A stretch of DNA of 38,398 nucleotides, from assembly GCA_035551355.1 (NCBI GenBank), contig DASZNF010000018.1:1-38398 (forward strand). The letters are read 5' to 3'. Source of the DNA: DATATV01 sp035551355. Lineage in GTDB: Bacteria > Actinomycetota > Actinomycetes > Mycobacteriales > Pseudonocardiaceae. Shown piece by piece: positions 25,591-36,421 of this stretch. Every line of letters begins with the position of its first letter. Position 1 is the stretch's first letter. The position numbers were made by a program, and so were the translations under genes. The notes under the pieces are model-generated. The model ran no database searches, was not told the origin of the DNA, and was given only the letters and a program-made list of their open reading frames with translations.

Positions 25591-26580
25591 GTGCGGCGTA
25601 GCGCCGGACCGGACCAGTTCAAGGCGATTCTGCTGACGTTGGTGATCTTCGGTCACACCTACACGCAGCTGCAGACGCAGGACTTCGGCAAGTGGTTGAT
25701 CTACGGCTTCCACATGCCCGCTTTCCTGTTCCTGTCCGGATTCCTGCTGGACGCCGACCGGCTGCGGGCCCGCCCGATCGGCGAATTCCTCAAGCACTAC
25801 TGGAAGCGGATGCTGGCCGGCTGGCTGGTCGTGTCCGTGGTCTACCTGCTGCTGTTCGACCGGGGCGCGTTCGACTCGGCGCCGCACGCGGTCACCGCGC
25901 TGGCGCTGACCCCGGCCTTCCACCTCTGGTACGTGCCGGTGCTGTTCACCGCGGTGCTGGCCACCCGGCTGGCCGGGCACGTCCGGGCCGGGCGGATCGC
26001 GTTGATCGCGGTGGCCGTGCTCGGCATGGCGGTGTTCGAGACCCCGCTGAACCCGATGCTGGTCCCCTCGTTCGTGGCCGGTCACCTCGATCACCGCTAC
26101 TTCGGTTACTACGGCTGGTTTCTGCTCGGCTTCGCGGTGCGCAACGGCTGGCTGCGGATGCCCGCCCGGGCCTGGCGGCTGGCCGCGATCGTGGTCGGCG
26201 GCGCGGGCTGGGTGGCCGGGTACTTCGGGCACGAGTGGGCCGGCGATGTCGGGTTCATCGTGCTGAACATCGGCGTGACGCTGTGCGTGCCCGCGATGGT
26301 GAACCGGCTGGCCACTCCGCTGCCGTGGATCGGCGCGGGACTGGTGCGGATCGGCCGCTATTCGTTGTGGGTGTACCTGTTGCACCCGTTCATCACCGGC
26401 TCGCTGCAGGTGTCCCCGGCCCGGCCGGTGATCGAGCAGCGGGTGGCCGGTCTGGCGTTGACCGCGGCGATCCTGGTGGTGTCGGCCGCGGTGACCATTC
26501 CGCTGGCCCGCCGCCGTCGGGAACCCGTCGCCGCCGGAGCCGACGCCCCGGCTCCGGCGGTCGATCAGGTCAGCTCGTGA
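25591..26580 (+). CDS. Acyltransferase-3 family membrane protein
   Basis: This 329-residue polytopic protein has about ten hydrophobic helices and the acyltransferase-3 features: IFGHTY near the N-terminus with His22, a likely catalytic residue, FHMPAFLFLSGFLL, and FHLWYVPVLF. Such enzymes O-acylate sugars or other envelope molecules and resemble the NolL/fucose 4-O-acetylase group. The GTG at 25591 follows CAGGGG and removes a Cys-rich extension encoded from 25549. A charged Ala/Pro tail ends the protein. Its last 11 bases overlap the 3' end of the converging permease gene. Confidence 0.85.
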   Translation: MRRSAGPDQFKAILLTLVIFGHTYTQLQTQDFGKWLIYGFHMPAFLFLSGFLLDADRLRARPIGEFLKHYWKRMLAGWLVVSVVYLLLFDRGAFDSAPHAVTALALTPAFHLWYVPVLFTAVLATRLAGHVRAGRIALIAVAVLGMAVFETPLNPMLVPSFVAGHLDHRYFGYYGWFLLGFAVRNGWLRMPARAWRLAAIVVGGAGWVAGYFGHEWAGDVGFIVLNIGVTLCVPAMVNRLATPLPWIGAGLVRIGRYSLWVYLLHPFITGSLQVSPARPVIEQRVAGLALTAAILVVSAAVTIPLARRRREPVAAGADAPAPAVDQVSS

Positions 26581-27426
26581 TGTCCCGGGTGGCGAACCGG
26601 CGGGCGGCCAGCGCGGTGAAGATCACCCCGTAGAGCGACGCGGAGAGCACCCCGCGGGCCATGTCGCCCCAGTCGATGTCGGTGGAGAACAGATCGGCCC
26701 AGGCGTAGGCGTAGTGCGTGGGCAGGTATTCGCGCAGCCCGCCCAGCGCGGTGATCGAGTCCAGGATCTCCGACACGATGGACACCAGCACCGCCCCGCC
26801 GACCGCGGCCAGCGGCGCGTTGGTGGACACCGACAGCAGCAGCGCCAAACCGGCCACCCACACCAGGTTGATCGCCAGGTACACCACGCCCAGCCCGAGC
26901 CGGCCCAGAGCCATGCCGAACGGCAGCGCCTCCCCGGTGGGGCTGACCATGTCGCCGTCGCCGTACCAGATCAGCCCGACCACCAGGCCCACCGCGGGCA
27001 GCAGGACCAGCCCGGCCAGCGACATCAACCCGGCCACAATCGCCTTCTGCCGCAACAACCTGCCGCGCGGCACCGGGATGGCCAGCAGGTACTTCAGGCT
27101 GGACCAGGACGCCTCGCTGGCCACGGTGTCGCCGAAGAACAACGCCACCACCACGATCAGCAGGAAGCCGGCGGCGGCGAACAACGCGAACACCACGAAG
27201 TTGATCGCCGAGGACGTGGCCAGATCGACCAGCTGCCCGGAGTTGCGGTTGCTACTGCCGTTGCCGATCTTGAACGCGCCAAGCAGGATGAACGGCAGGA
27301 TCGCCATGAAGGCCAGGGTGATCTGCACCCGGCGGCGGCGCAGCTGCCGGATCAGCTCCACCCGGATGGGCAGCGTGTGGCCGGGCCGGTACCCGGTCGC
27401 CGCCCCGGACACGTCGGTCGGTGCGC

Positions 27427-27430
<4 letters not shown>
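26570..27430 (-). CDS. ABC-2 type transporter permease
   Basis: This 286-residue protein has six likely membrane helices and the layout of ABC-2 exporter permeases: a basic amphipathic N-terminus (RVELIRQLRRRRVQITLAF), a first helix, then a long second segment with FFGDTVASEASWSSLKYLLAIPVPRGRLLRQK, the coupling-helix region. The ATG at 27430 overlaps the stop of the upstream hydrolase-ABC gene as ATGA, so the two products are very likely made and act together. The substrate is unknown. Its 3' end overlaps the convergent acyltransferase gene by 11 bases. Confidence 0.9.
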
Positions 27431-30192
<2,762 letters not shown>

Positions 30193-30199
30193 GTGCCAA

Positions 30200-30205
30200 A
30201 CACTA
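30200..30205 (-). promoter_or_regulatory. Leaderless -10 element (hydrolase-ABC gene)
   Basis: TAGTGT on the minus strand is followed by 7 nt and the GTG at 30192, which decides the start. Confidence 0.5.
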
Positions 30206-30286
30206 CTGAGACCGAGCTGAGAAGGTCTCAGCCGGGCGTCGTGCCCGCGCGCAAACCCCGGGTGGGCCGGGGGTTGCCTACTGCGC

Positions 30287-30292
30287 GATACT
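30287..30292 (+). promoter_or_regulatory. Likely -10 of the terC leader
   Basis: GATACT lies just upstream of the riboswitch; a start near 30299 would place the aptamer at the extreme 5' end. No clear -35 is visible. Confidence 0.4.
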
Positions 30293-30299
30293 GGTAGGG

Positions 30300-30440
30300 G
30301 TGGAGGGGAGTACTCCCTCGTTACGGTGTCGTCAGCACGGAACATTCGTTCCCGGTGCCGTAGGTCGGCCGGAGCCCGTCTGGGCCAGGTCGGCGGAGGA
30401 GACCTCCGGAGATTCGGGCTGCCCGAGATCCGGAGGTCAG
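30300..30440 (+). ncRNA. yybP-ykoY type manganese riboswitch (terC leader)
   Basis: The leader holds the conserved signature GGGGAGTA (30305-30312) at the 5' side and GAGACC (30399-30404) at the 3' side, with a hairpin between them (GCACGGAAC ... GTTCCCGGTGC). This is the yybP-ykoY aptamer layout, which senses Mn2+, and TerC-family genes are its classic targets. Paired CCTCC (30403-30407) can close the base stem with GGAGG (30302-30306) or mask the Shine-Dalgarno GGAGG (30432-30436) in a 10-bp helix (30401-30410 with 30429-30438). Bound ligand should free the ribosome site and turn translation on. Confidence 0.82.
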
Positions 30441-30444
30441 GTTC

Positions 30445-31443
30445 ATGGTCGTCCCGCTGTGGTTGTGGTTGGTCACGATCGTCGGCCTGCTGGTCATCCT
30501 GGCGTTGGACATCATGATCGTCGATCATCGCCCGCATGCCTTCACCGTCGGCGAGGCGGCCCGCTGGGTGGTGTTCTACTGCGCCTGCGCGGTGGTCTTC
30601 GGGGTGGGCATCTGGCTGGTGTTCGGCGGCCGGTTCGCGGGCGAGTTCTTCGCCGGTTACCTCACCGAGTACTCGCTGTCGGTGGACAACCTGTTCGTGT
30701 TCATGGTGATCATGTCCTCGTTCCGGGTGCCGCTGGTGCACCAGCACCGGGTGCTGTTGATCGGGGTGCTGATCGCGCTGGCCTTCCGCGGCGGGCTGAT
30801 CGGGGTCGGGTCGGCGGTGATCTCCGCGTTCGGCTCGGTGTTCTATCTGTTCGGCGCGTTCCTGCTGTACACCGCCTACCGGATGATCCGGTCGATGAAC
30901 GACGAGCCGGATTCGTTCAAGGAGAACGCGGTCATCCGCACCCTGCGCAAGGTCGCCCCGGTGTCCGCCGACTATCACGACGGCCGCTCGTTCGTGCGGA
31001 TCGAGGGCCGCCGGATGATCACCCCAATGTTCGTGGTGATCGTCGCGATCGGCACCACGGACCTGTTGTTCGCCCTCGATTCGATCCCCGCGGTGTTCGG
31101 TCTGACTCAGCAGGCGTACCTGGTTTTCACAGTGAACGTGTTCGCGTTGATGGGTTTGCGGCAGTTGTACTTCCTCATCGGCGGCCTGTTGCGCAAGCTG
31201 CACTACCTGCCGATCGGCCTCGGTGTGCTGCTCGGTTATGTCGGGATCAAGCTGATTCTCGAGGTGCTGCACGACGACTGGCAGCCCTTTGAGCACGGTC
31301 GGCAGTCCGTGCCGGTGTGGGTGCCGGGCACCGGGATGTCGTTGCTGGTGATCGTCGCGGTGCTGGCCCTGACCATGGTGGCCAGTCTGGTGCGGGCCCG
31401 TTTGGTGCGCCGGGGGCAGCCAACAGGTCGTACGCAAGGCTAA
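30445..31443 (+). CDS. TerC-family membrane protein (likely Mn2+ exporter)
   Basis: This 332-residue protein has about nine membrane helices and TerC/Alx hallmarks: DIMIVDHRPH, SLSVDNLFVFMVIMSSF and DLLFALDSIPAVFG, whose aspartates form the probable metal site. Family members (Alx, MeeY/MeeF) export manganese or metallate secreted proteins; tellurite resistance gave the name but is not implied. The ATG at 30445 has GGAGG 8 nt upstream, the site masked by the riboswitch. The manganese leader supports a Mn2+ homeostasis role. The S9 peptidase gene starts 14 nt after its stop. Confidence 0.92.
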   Translation: MVVPLWLWLVTIVGLLVILALDIMIVDHRPHAFTVGEAARWVVFYCACAVVFGVGIWLVFGGRFAGEFFAGYLTEYSLSVDNLFVFMVIMSSFRVPLVHQHRVLLIGVLIALAFRGGLIGVGSAVISAFGSVFYLFGAFLLYTAYRMIRSMNDEPDSFKENAVIRTLRKVAPVSADYHDGRSFVRIEGRRMITPMFVVIVAIGTTDLLFALDSIPAVFGLTQQAYLVFTVNVFALMGLRQLYFLIGGLLRKLHYLPIGLGVLLGYVGIKLILEVLHDDWQPFEHGRQSVPVWVPGTGMSLLVIVAVLALTMVASLVRARLVRRGQPTGRTQG

Positions 31444-31457
31444 AGAGCGGGGGTAGC

Positions 31458-33413
31458 ATGGGTGCGGTGCGCCCAGATGACCTCGTTTCGCTGACCGTGC
31501 CGGCCCATCCCACGCTGCACGGCGAGTTGTTGCTGGTCGCGGTCAGCACCCCGGATCGCGAGCACGACGACTATCGTGGCGGGCTGCGCCGGATCGATCC
31601 GGCCGGCGGTGCGCCGGTGGCGTGGACCGCGGGTCCGCACGACAGCACGCCGGTGCTGTCCCCGGACGGGGCCTGGGTGGCGTTCCTGCGCGCGGGCGAG
31701 GATTCCGGCCCGGCCGGCAAGGACCAGCTGCACGTCATGTCCACCACCGGCGGCGAGGCCCGCCGGATCACCGAGCTGCCGCTGGGCGTGAGCGACCCGG
31801 TGTGGGCGCCGGATTCCCGGCGGATCGCTTTCCTGGCCCGGATTCCCGAGCCCGGCCGGTACGGCACGCCGGCGCGCGAGGGCGAGGACGCGCCCGAGCC
31901 CGCGGCCGAGCCGCCGCGCCGGATCACCCGGCAGGACTTCCGGCTGGACAACATCGGCTTCCTGCGCGACCGGCACGTCCGGTTGTTCGTGGTGGACGCG
32001 CTGACCGGGAGTGCGACGCCGACCGAGCTGACCGCGGGCGGCTGCGACGTGGCCGGCCCTGTGTGGACCCCGGACGGCGAGCGGATCGTGTTCTCCGCCC
32101 CGCGCGACCTTGGCGTCCAGGAGACCCTGCACGAGGACCTTTTCGTGGTGCCGGCGGCCGGCGGCGAGGTGTCCGTGCTGGTCACCTCCGGTGGGGATGC
32201 GAGCAAACCGGCCGTCACCGCCGACGGCCAGGTGTTGTTCTACGGCACCGAATTCACCGGCCGGGACTCCGCCGCGCACAGCGCCGGACTGTTCGCGGTG
32301 CCGCTGACCGGCGGCACGCCGCGCCGGCTCACCGACTTGAGCGTGGACTGCGAGCGCTCGACCGGCGCGCCGATCCCGTTCGGCGCGGATGTGCTGGTCA
32401 CCGTGCGCCACCGGGGCGCGGTCGAGTTGCGCCGGGTTCCGTTGTCCGCCAACGGGATCTCGCTTGCCGAGCTGCCGGTGGTGCTGGGCGAGCGGGCGCT
32501 GGTCACCGGATTCACCACGCACGGCAACACCATTGCCGCCACGGTGTCCACTTCGGACAGTTCGGGCGAGGTGGTCCGGGTGGTCGATGGCGTGGCCGAG
32601 ACGCTGACCGACTTTTCCGCGCCGCTGCGGGCCACCGGCCTGCACGAGATTCGCGAGCTGACCGGCGCCGCCGCCGACGGCTACCCGGTGCACGGTTTCC
32701 TTGTCCTGCCTGATGGTCCCGGCCCGCACCCGGTGCTGCTGCACGTGCACGGTGGCCCGTTCTCCTTCCACCGCTGGGCGTTCTTCGACGAGGCCCAGGT
32801 GTACGCCTCGGCGGGGTATGCGGTCGTGCTGCCCAATCCGCGTGGTTCGTCCGGGTACGGCCAGGAACACGGGCGCGCGGTGGTGAACGCGTTCGGCGAG
32901 AACGACGTGGTCGATGTGCTGGCCGTGCTGGACCTGGCGCTGGCCGATCCGGCCTGCGACGCCGAGCGGGTGGGCGTGATGGGCGGTTCCTACGGCGGGT
33001 TCATGACCAGCTGGCTGGCCGGCAACCACGGCGAGCGGTTCCGCGCGGCCTGGTCCGAGCGCGCGGTGAACGCCTGGGATTCGTTCCTGGGCAGCTCGGA
33101 CATCGGCAGCGACTTCGTGGACGACTACGTCGGCGGCGACCGGGACACGCAGTGGCGCAAGAGCCCGCTGGCCTACGCGGACAACATCCGGATTCCGTTC
33201 CTGGTGGCCCATTCCGAGCACGACTGGCGCTGCCCGATCGAGCAGGGCCAGCGGATGTTCGTTGCCCTGCAACGCAATGGCGTGGAGTCGGAGTTCCTGT
33301 TGTTCCCCGGCGAGGGCCACGAGCTGAGCCGGTCGGGCCGGCCCAGCCACCGGGTGCAGCGGTTCGAGGCGGTGCTGGACTGGTGGTCCCGCCACCTCAA
33401 GCCGGCCGCCTGA
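31458..33413 (+). CDS. S9 family serine peptidase (acylaminoacyl/oligopeptidase-like)
   Basis: This 651-residue cytosolic peptidase has an N-terminal beta-propeller (about 20-380) built of TolB/WD-like blades (SPDGAWVAFL, APDSRRIAFLAR, TPDGERIVFSA). The C-terminal alpha/beta hydrolase (about 400-651) has nucleophile Ser511 in GGSYGGFM, Asp589 in SEHDWRCP and His621 in GEGHEL. It should cleave short peptides, probably dipeptides or acylated ends, that reach the active site through the propeller. The ATG at 31458 follows GCGGGGG; GTG 31467 is possible. No signal peptide is seen. It is close enough to terC to share its transcript, and it ends 12 nt from a convergent gene. Confidence 0.94.
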   Translation: MGAVRPDDLVSLTVPAHPTLHGELLLVAVSTPDREHDDYRGGLRRIDPAGGAPVAWTAGPHDSTPVLSPDGAWVAFLRAGEDSGPAGKDQLHVMSTTGGEARRITELPLGVSDPVWAPDSRRIAFLARIPEPGRYGTPAREGEDAPEPAAEPPRRITRQDFRLDNIGFLRDRHVRLFVVDALTGSATPTELTAGGCDVAGPVWTPDGERIVFSAPRDLGVQETLHEDLFVVPAAGGEVSVLVTSGGDASKPAVTADGQVLFYGTEFTGRDSAAHSAGLFAVPLTGGTPRRLTDLSVDCERSTGAPIPFGADVLVTVRHRGAVELRRVPLSANGISLAELPVVLGERALVTGFTTHGNTIAATVSTSDSSGEVVRVVDGVAETLTDFSAPLRATGLHEIRELTGAAADGYPVHGFLVLPDGPGPHPVLLHVHGGPFSFHRWAFFDEAQVYASAGYAVVLPNPRGSSGYGQEHGRAVVNAFGENDVVDVLAVLDLALADPACDAERVGVMGGSYGGFMTSWLAGNHGERFRAAWSERAVNAWDSFLGSSDIGSDFVDDYVGGDRDTQWRKSPLAYADNIRIPFLVAHSEHDWRCPIEQGQRMFVALQRNGVESEFLLFPGEGHELSRSGRPSHRVQRFEAVLDWWSRHLKPAA

Positions 33414-33425
33414 ACCACATGACGC

Positions 33426-34082
33426 TCAGTTGAGCAGCGTGTAGTTCAGCTCCAGGCAGATCCGGCTCAACGGCACGTCCAGACCGGGATGGTCGAGCTG
33501 GATCAGCGCGTCCGGATTGGCCGGCAGCGCGTTGCCCGCGGGCGGATCCCACAGGCACACCGCGGGGTTGCCGGAGTCCATCGAGGAGCGGTACCAGACG
33601 CCGTCCAGATCCGGATAGGCCGTGCGGATGGCTCGGGCCCACTCCTGGGTGCGTTCCCGCGCGCCGCTGCTGATCTCCTGGCTGGCCCCGGCCCGGGTCG
33701 GCCACAACCCGACCAGGTCGAGCAGGCGCAGCGTGCGGGTGGGCCGGAAGACCACCAGGAACGGCCGCCGGGTGGTGCGGTCGACCACCGAGGTGTCCTG
33801 GAACACCTCGGCGATGCTGGTCCGCACGGACAGCCCGAAGTAGAGCACTCCGTTGTCCGCGTCGTCGGCCGTCCGGCCGCGCGGGCCGGGACTGTGGCAG
33901 TCGAACCGCGCGTGGGAGAGCGGTCCGCTGCGGCGGAAGCCGTTCCACTGCTGGGGATGCCGGCCGGCGACGGTGAAGATGCGTACCAGGGGCGTCGCCG
34001 GATGCACCGCCACGATGTCCTCGTCCGGGCGCAGAAGTGCGACCAGCACGCTGGGATCGGGCGGCTGGGGAAGCCGGGCCAT
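33426..34082 (-). CDS. RES-domain protein (putative NAD+ phosphorylase toxin)
   Basis: This 218-residue protein has the RES layout: an arginine in VRIF (R34) and another in SHARFD (R59), Tyr81 in GVLYFGLS, Glu92 in IAEVF, and Ser166/167 in YRSS, which together give the R-E-S triad for which the domain is named. RES toxins degrade NAD+ when not bound by an antitoxin. The ATG at 34082 is the only reasonable start after the upstream gene's stop. The 40-nt gap has no strong ribosome site. It is preceded by an HTH protein (34123), the antitoxin-like partner. Confidence 0.85.
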   Translation of the reverse strand: MARLPQPPDPSVLVALLRPDEDIVAVHPATPLVRIFTVAGRHPQQWNGFRRSGPLSHARFDCHSPGPRGRTADDADNGVLYFGLSVRTSIAEVFQDTSVVDRTTRRPFLVVFRPTRTLRLLDLVGLWPTRAGASQEISSGARERTQEWARAIRTAYPDLDGVWYRSSMDSGNPAVCLWDPPAGNALPANPDALIQLDHPGLDVPLSRICLELNYTLLN

Positions 34083-34122
34083 GAATATCCAGTTCGAGTC
34101 GGGGCTGGGGCAGCGTGGTTTC

Positions 34123-34707
34123 TCAGGCCGGGGTGCCGAGCATCGCGGCCAGTCGGACCACCCGCTCCGGATCGCCTCCCGCCTGCAACCAGTCGCATGG
34201 GGTGACCGGGTCGGCCCCGGCCAGCAGATCATCTTGCAGTGTGGTCATGAAGGCGGCCACGACCAGGGAGGGCTGGTCGGCGGGCAGCGCGGCGATCACC
34301 TGTTCCAGGCCGGGCAGCACACCGTGCCCGGTGAACTGCCAGGCGGGCAGCCGCCAGCCGCCCCGGTCCTTCCAGCCCATCAACCGGCCGGCCAGCAGCC
34401 GGTGCCGGATGCGGCTGGTGTCCACGCCCAGTGTCGCGGCGGCCTCGCCGACGGTCAGCGCCGAATCGTGCAGCACCGCCTGCTCGGCGACCGCCCTGGC
34501 CCGCGCGTCCGGCTCATCGCCGCGCTGCGGGCTCAGGTCCAGGCCGACCCCGGCCAGCACGTTCCGCTGGTCGGGGGTGAAGTAGCTGGCCGGCGCGGGG
34601 TGCGCCGGAGTGAGACGCCGGGCCGCGTCCTCGACGAGTGAGAGAAACTCGGTGGAGGTGACTCGCAGTCCGACCCTGGCCAGCACGTTATCCAACCCAG
34701 CACTCAT
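34123..34707 (-). CDS. HTH DNA-binding protein, antitoxin-like partner of the RES gene
   Basis: This 194-residue protein has an excisionase/MerR-like helix-turn-helix around residues 80-120 (ALTVGEAAATLGVDTSRIRHRLLAGRL). Its C-terminal part ends DWLQAGGDPERVVRLAAML, which resembles the toxin-binding domain of Xre/MbcA/ParS antitoxins. The N-terminal 70 residues have no clear match. ATG 34707 follows TATTCT by 6 nt, a leaderless promoter, and an upstream in-frame start at 34764 is rejected. Being first in the pair, with its own -10, suits an autoregulating antitoxin. The pairing with RES is inferred from order and family. Confidence 0.7.
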   Translation of the reverse strand: MSAGLDNVLARVGLRVTSTEFLSLVEDAARRLTPAHPAPASYFTPDQRNVLAGVGLDLSPQRGDEPDARARAVAEQAVLHDSALTVGEAAATLGVDTSRIRHRLLAGRLMGWKDRGGWRLPAWQFTGHGVLPGLEQVIAALPADQPSLVVAAFMTTLQDDLLAGADPVTPCDWLQAGGDPERVVRLAAMLGTPA

Positions 34708-34713
34708 GCGCAC

Positions 34714-34719
34714 AGAATA
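34714..34719 (-). promoter_or_regulatory. Leaderless -10 element (antitoxin-like gene)
   Basis: TATTCT on the minus strand is followed by GTGCGC and the ATG at 34707, in an unusually AT-rich gap for this sequence (34708-34846). Confidence 0.55.
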
Positions 34720-34846
34720 TCTCGTCCGTGCGGTTTCGTGCGGGATTGTGGGAGAATTCACCAAAAGCTATACCGAACGCACATGACCAAACACGTTGGG
34801 TACATACTTGCCAAAGGATAGCTGCTCCAATCGGGCGTGCCTAGGG

Positions 34847-36400
34847 TCAACGGGTCACGTCTTCGGCGGGCCAGTACGGAGCACGCAATTCCCGCTTGAG
34901 CACCTTCCCGGTCGGGTTGCGCGGCAGCGCGGCCACGAACTCCACCGACTTGGGGCATTTGAACGAGGCCAGCTGGTCGTGGCAGTGGGCCAGCAGTTTC
35001 TCCGCTTCCGGGGCTTCGGTCGAGGCCACCACGATCGCCTTGGGAACCTCGCCCCAGCGCTCGTCGGGTACCCCGATCACCGCGACCTCGGCCACGTCCG
35101 GGTGTTCCACCAGCACCCGCTCGATCTCGGCCGGATAGATGTTCTCGCCGCCGGAGATGATCAGATCCTTGACCCGGTCGGAGATGTAGAGATACCCGTC
35201 GGCGTCCAGCTGACCCACGTCCCCGCTGCGCAGCCAGCCCTCGGCCACCAGCGCCTCGCGGCTGGCCTCCGGCTTGTGCCAGTACCCGGCCATCAGCTGC
35301 CGGGTGCGCACCCACACCTCGCCGGTGGCATCCGGGCCGAGGTGCTCGCCGGTCAGCGGGTCCACCACCGCGAGCTCCACCCCGGGTGCGGCCTTCCCGG
35401 CCGAGGCCAGCCGGTGGTCGTTGGCCCGGTCCCGGTGCTCGGCCGGACCCAGTGAGGTCACCGCGCCGGACGCCTCGGTCATCCCGTACACCTGGTAGAA
35501 GTCGGTCGGGAAGAGCTCGAGGCAGCGGCGCAGCAACGGTAACGGCATCGGCGAGGCGCCGTAGATCATCGCCTTCAGGTGTGCGTAGTCCCGGTCGGCC
35601 ACGCCCGGCACCTGCACCAGGAAACCGAGCACCGCGGGCACCACGAACACATGGGTGATCTGTTCGGCGACCAGTTCGTCCAGGAAGGACACCGGATCCA
35701 GCTCGCGCACCACGACGATGCGGGCGCCGAAATACAGGCCGGTCAACGCGAAACTCGAACCGCCGACGTGGAACAGCGGCATGGCCACCATCACGTGTGC
35801 GTTCGCGTCGATGTGCGCGTCGGCCGCGGTGGCCTGCGAGTGCGCGGTCATGCCGGTGTGGGTGAGCATGGCGCCCTTGGGGAAACCGGTGGTGCCGGAG
35901 GTGTAGAGCTGCAGGAAACATTCGTCCGGCTGGGCTTCCCGGGTGGTGTCCAGCGGTTCGTGCGCGGCCAGCCAGCCCTCGTACTCGTCGTCGGTGCCGC
36001 CGACCACGATCACCTTTTCCACCGTGGTCAGCTCGTCCCGGATGCGCTGCACCAGCGGCAGGAACTCCGCGCCGACGAACAGTAGCTTCGCCTCGGCGTC
36101 CTTGATCACGTAGGCGATTTCCGGTGCGGCCAAACGGAAATTGGGCACCGCGTTGGCCGTGCCGAGCAGCGCGCAGGCCAGTGTGGTCTCCAGGCAACCC
36201 GGGTCGTTCTTGTCCAGGTAGGCCACTCGATCGCCCGGTTTCAGCCCCTCGGCGAGCAGCCCGGCGGCGTTGCGCCGGATCCGTTGCGCCCACTGCGTCC
36301 AGGTCCAGCTGCGCTCCCCGCAGCGCACGGCTTCCCGGTCCCCAGCAGCGTTTTCCCAGTAGCCGATCAGATCGGCGATATCCCGCGGCGTCGCGTCCAT
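34847..36400 (-). CDS. Acyl-CoA synthetase, FadD type
   Basis: This 517-residue ANL enzyme activates a carboxylic acid, probably a fatty acid, to acyl-CoA through an acyl-adenylate. It has the phosphate loop YTSGTTGFPKGAMLTH, the YGMTEASG motif, GWLRSGDVGQLDADGYLYI with the hinge before KDLIISGGENIYP, and the C-terminal lysine in NPTGKVLKREL that catalyses adenylation. The start is uncertain: ATG 36400 is taken. GTG 36421 directly abuts the upstream stop (TGAGTG), which would suit coupling. It is the second gene after a bile-acid-symporter-like gene, so substrate uptake followed by activation is plausible. Confidence 0.92.
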   Translation of the reverse strand: MDATPRDIADLIGYWENAAGDREAVRCGERSWTWTQWAQRIRRNAAGLLAEGLKPGDRVAYLDKNDPGCLETTLACALLGTANAVPNFRLAAPEIAYVIKDAEAKLLFVGAEFLPLVQRIRDELTTVEKVIVVGGTDDEYEGWLAAHEPLDTTREAQPDECFLQLYTSGTTGFPKGAMLTHTGMTAHSQATAADAHIDANAHVMVAMPLFHVGGSSFALTGLYFGARIVVVRELDPVSFLDELVAEQITHVFVVPAVLGFLVQVPGVADRDYAHLKAMIYGASPMPLPLLRRCLELFPTDFYQVYGMTEASGAVTSLGPAEHRDRANDHRLASAGKAAPGVELAVVDPLTGEHLGPDATGEVWVRTRQLMAGYWHKPEASREALVAEGWLRSGDVGQLDADGYLYISDRVKDLIISGGENIYPAEIERVLVEHPDVAEVAVIGVPDERWGEVPKAIVVASTEAPEAEKLLAHCHDQLASFKCPKSVEFVAALPRNPTGKVLKRELRAPYWPAEDVTR

Positions 36401-36421
36401 GCGATGAGTCTGGGCCAACAC

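Noticed and set aside
30193..31437. N-terminal extension of the hydrolase-ABC frame to about 1336 residues
   Set aside because: The extra 415 residues lie antisense to terC and its riboswitch, are His/Asp/Gln-rich, and a leaderless promoter marks GTG 30192.
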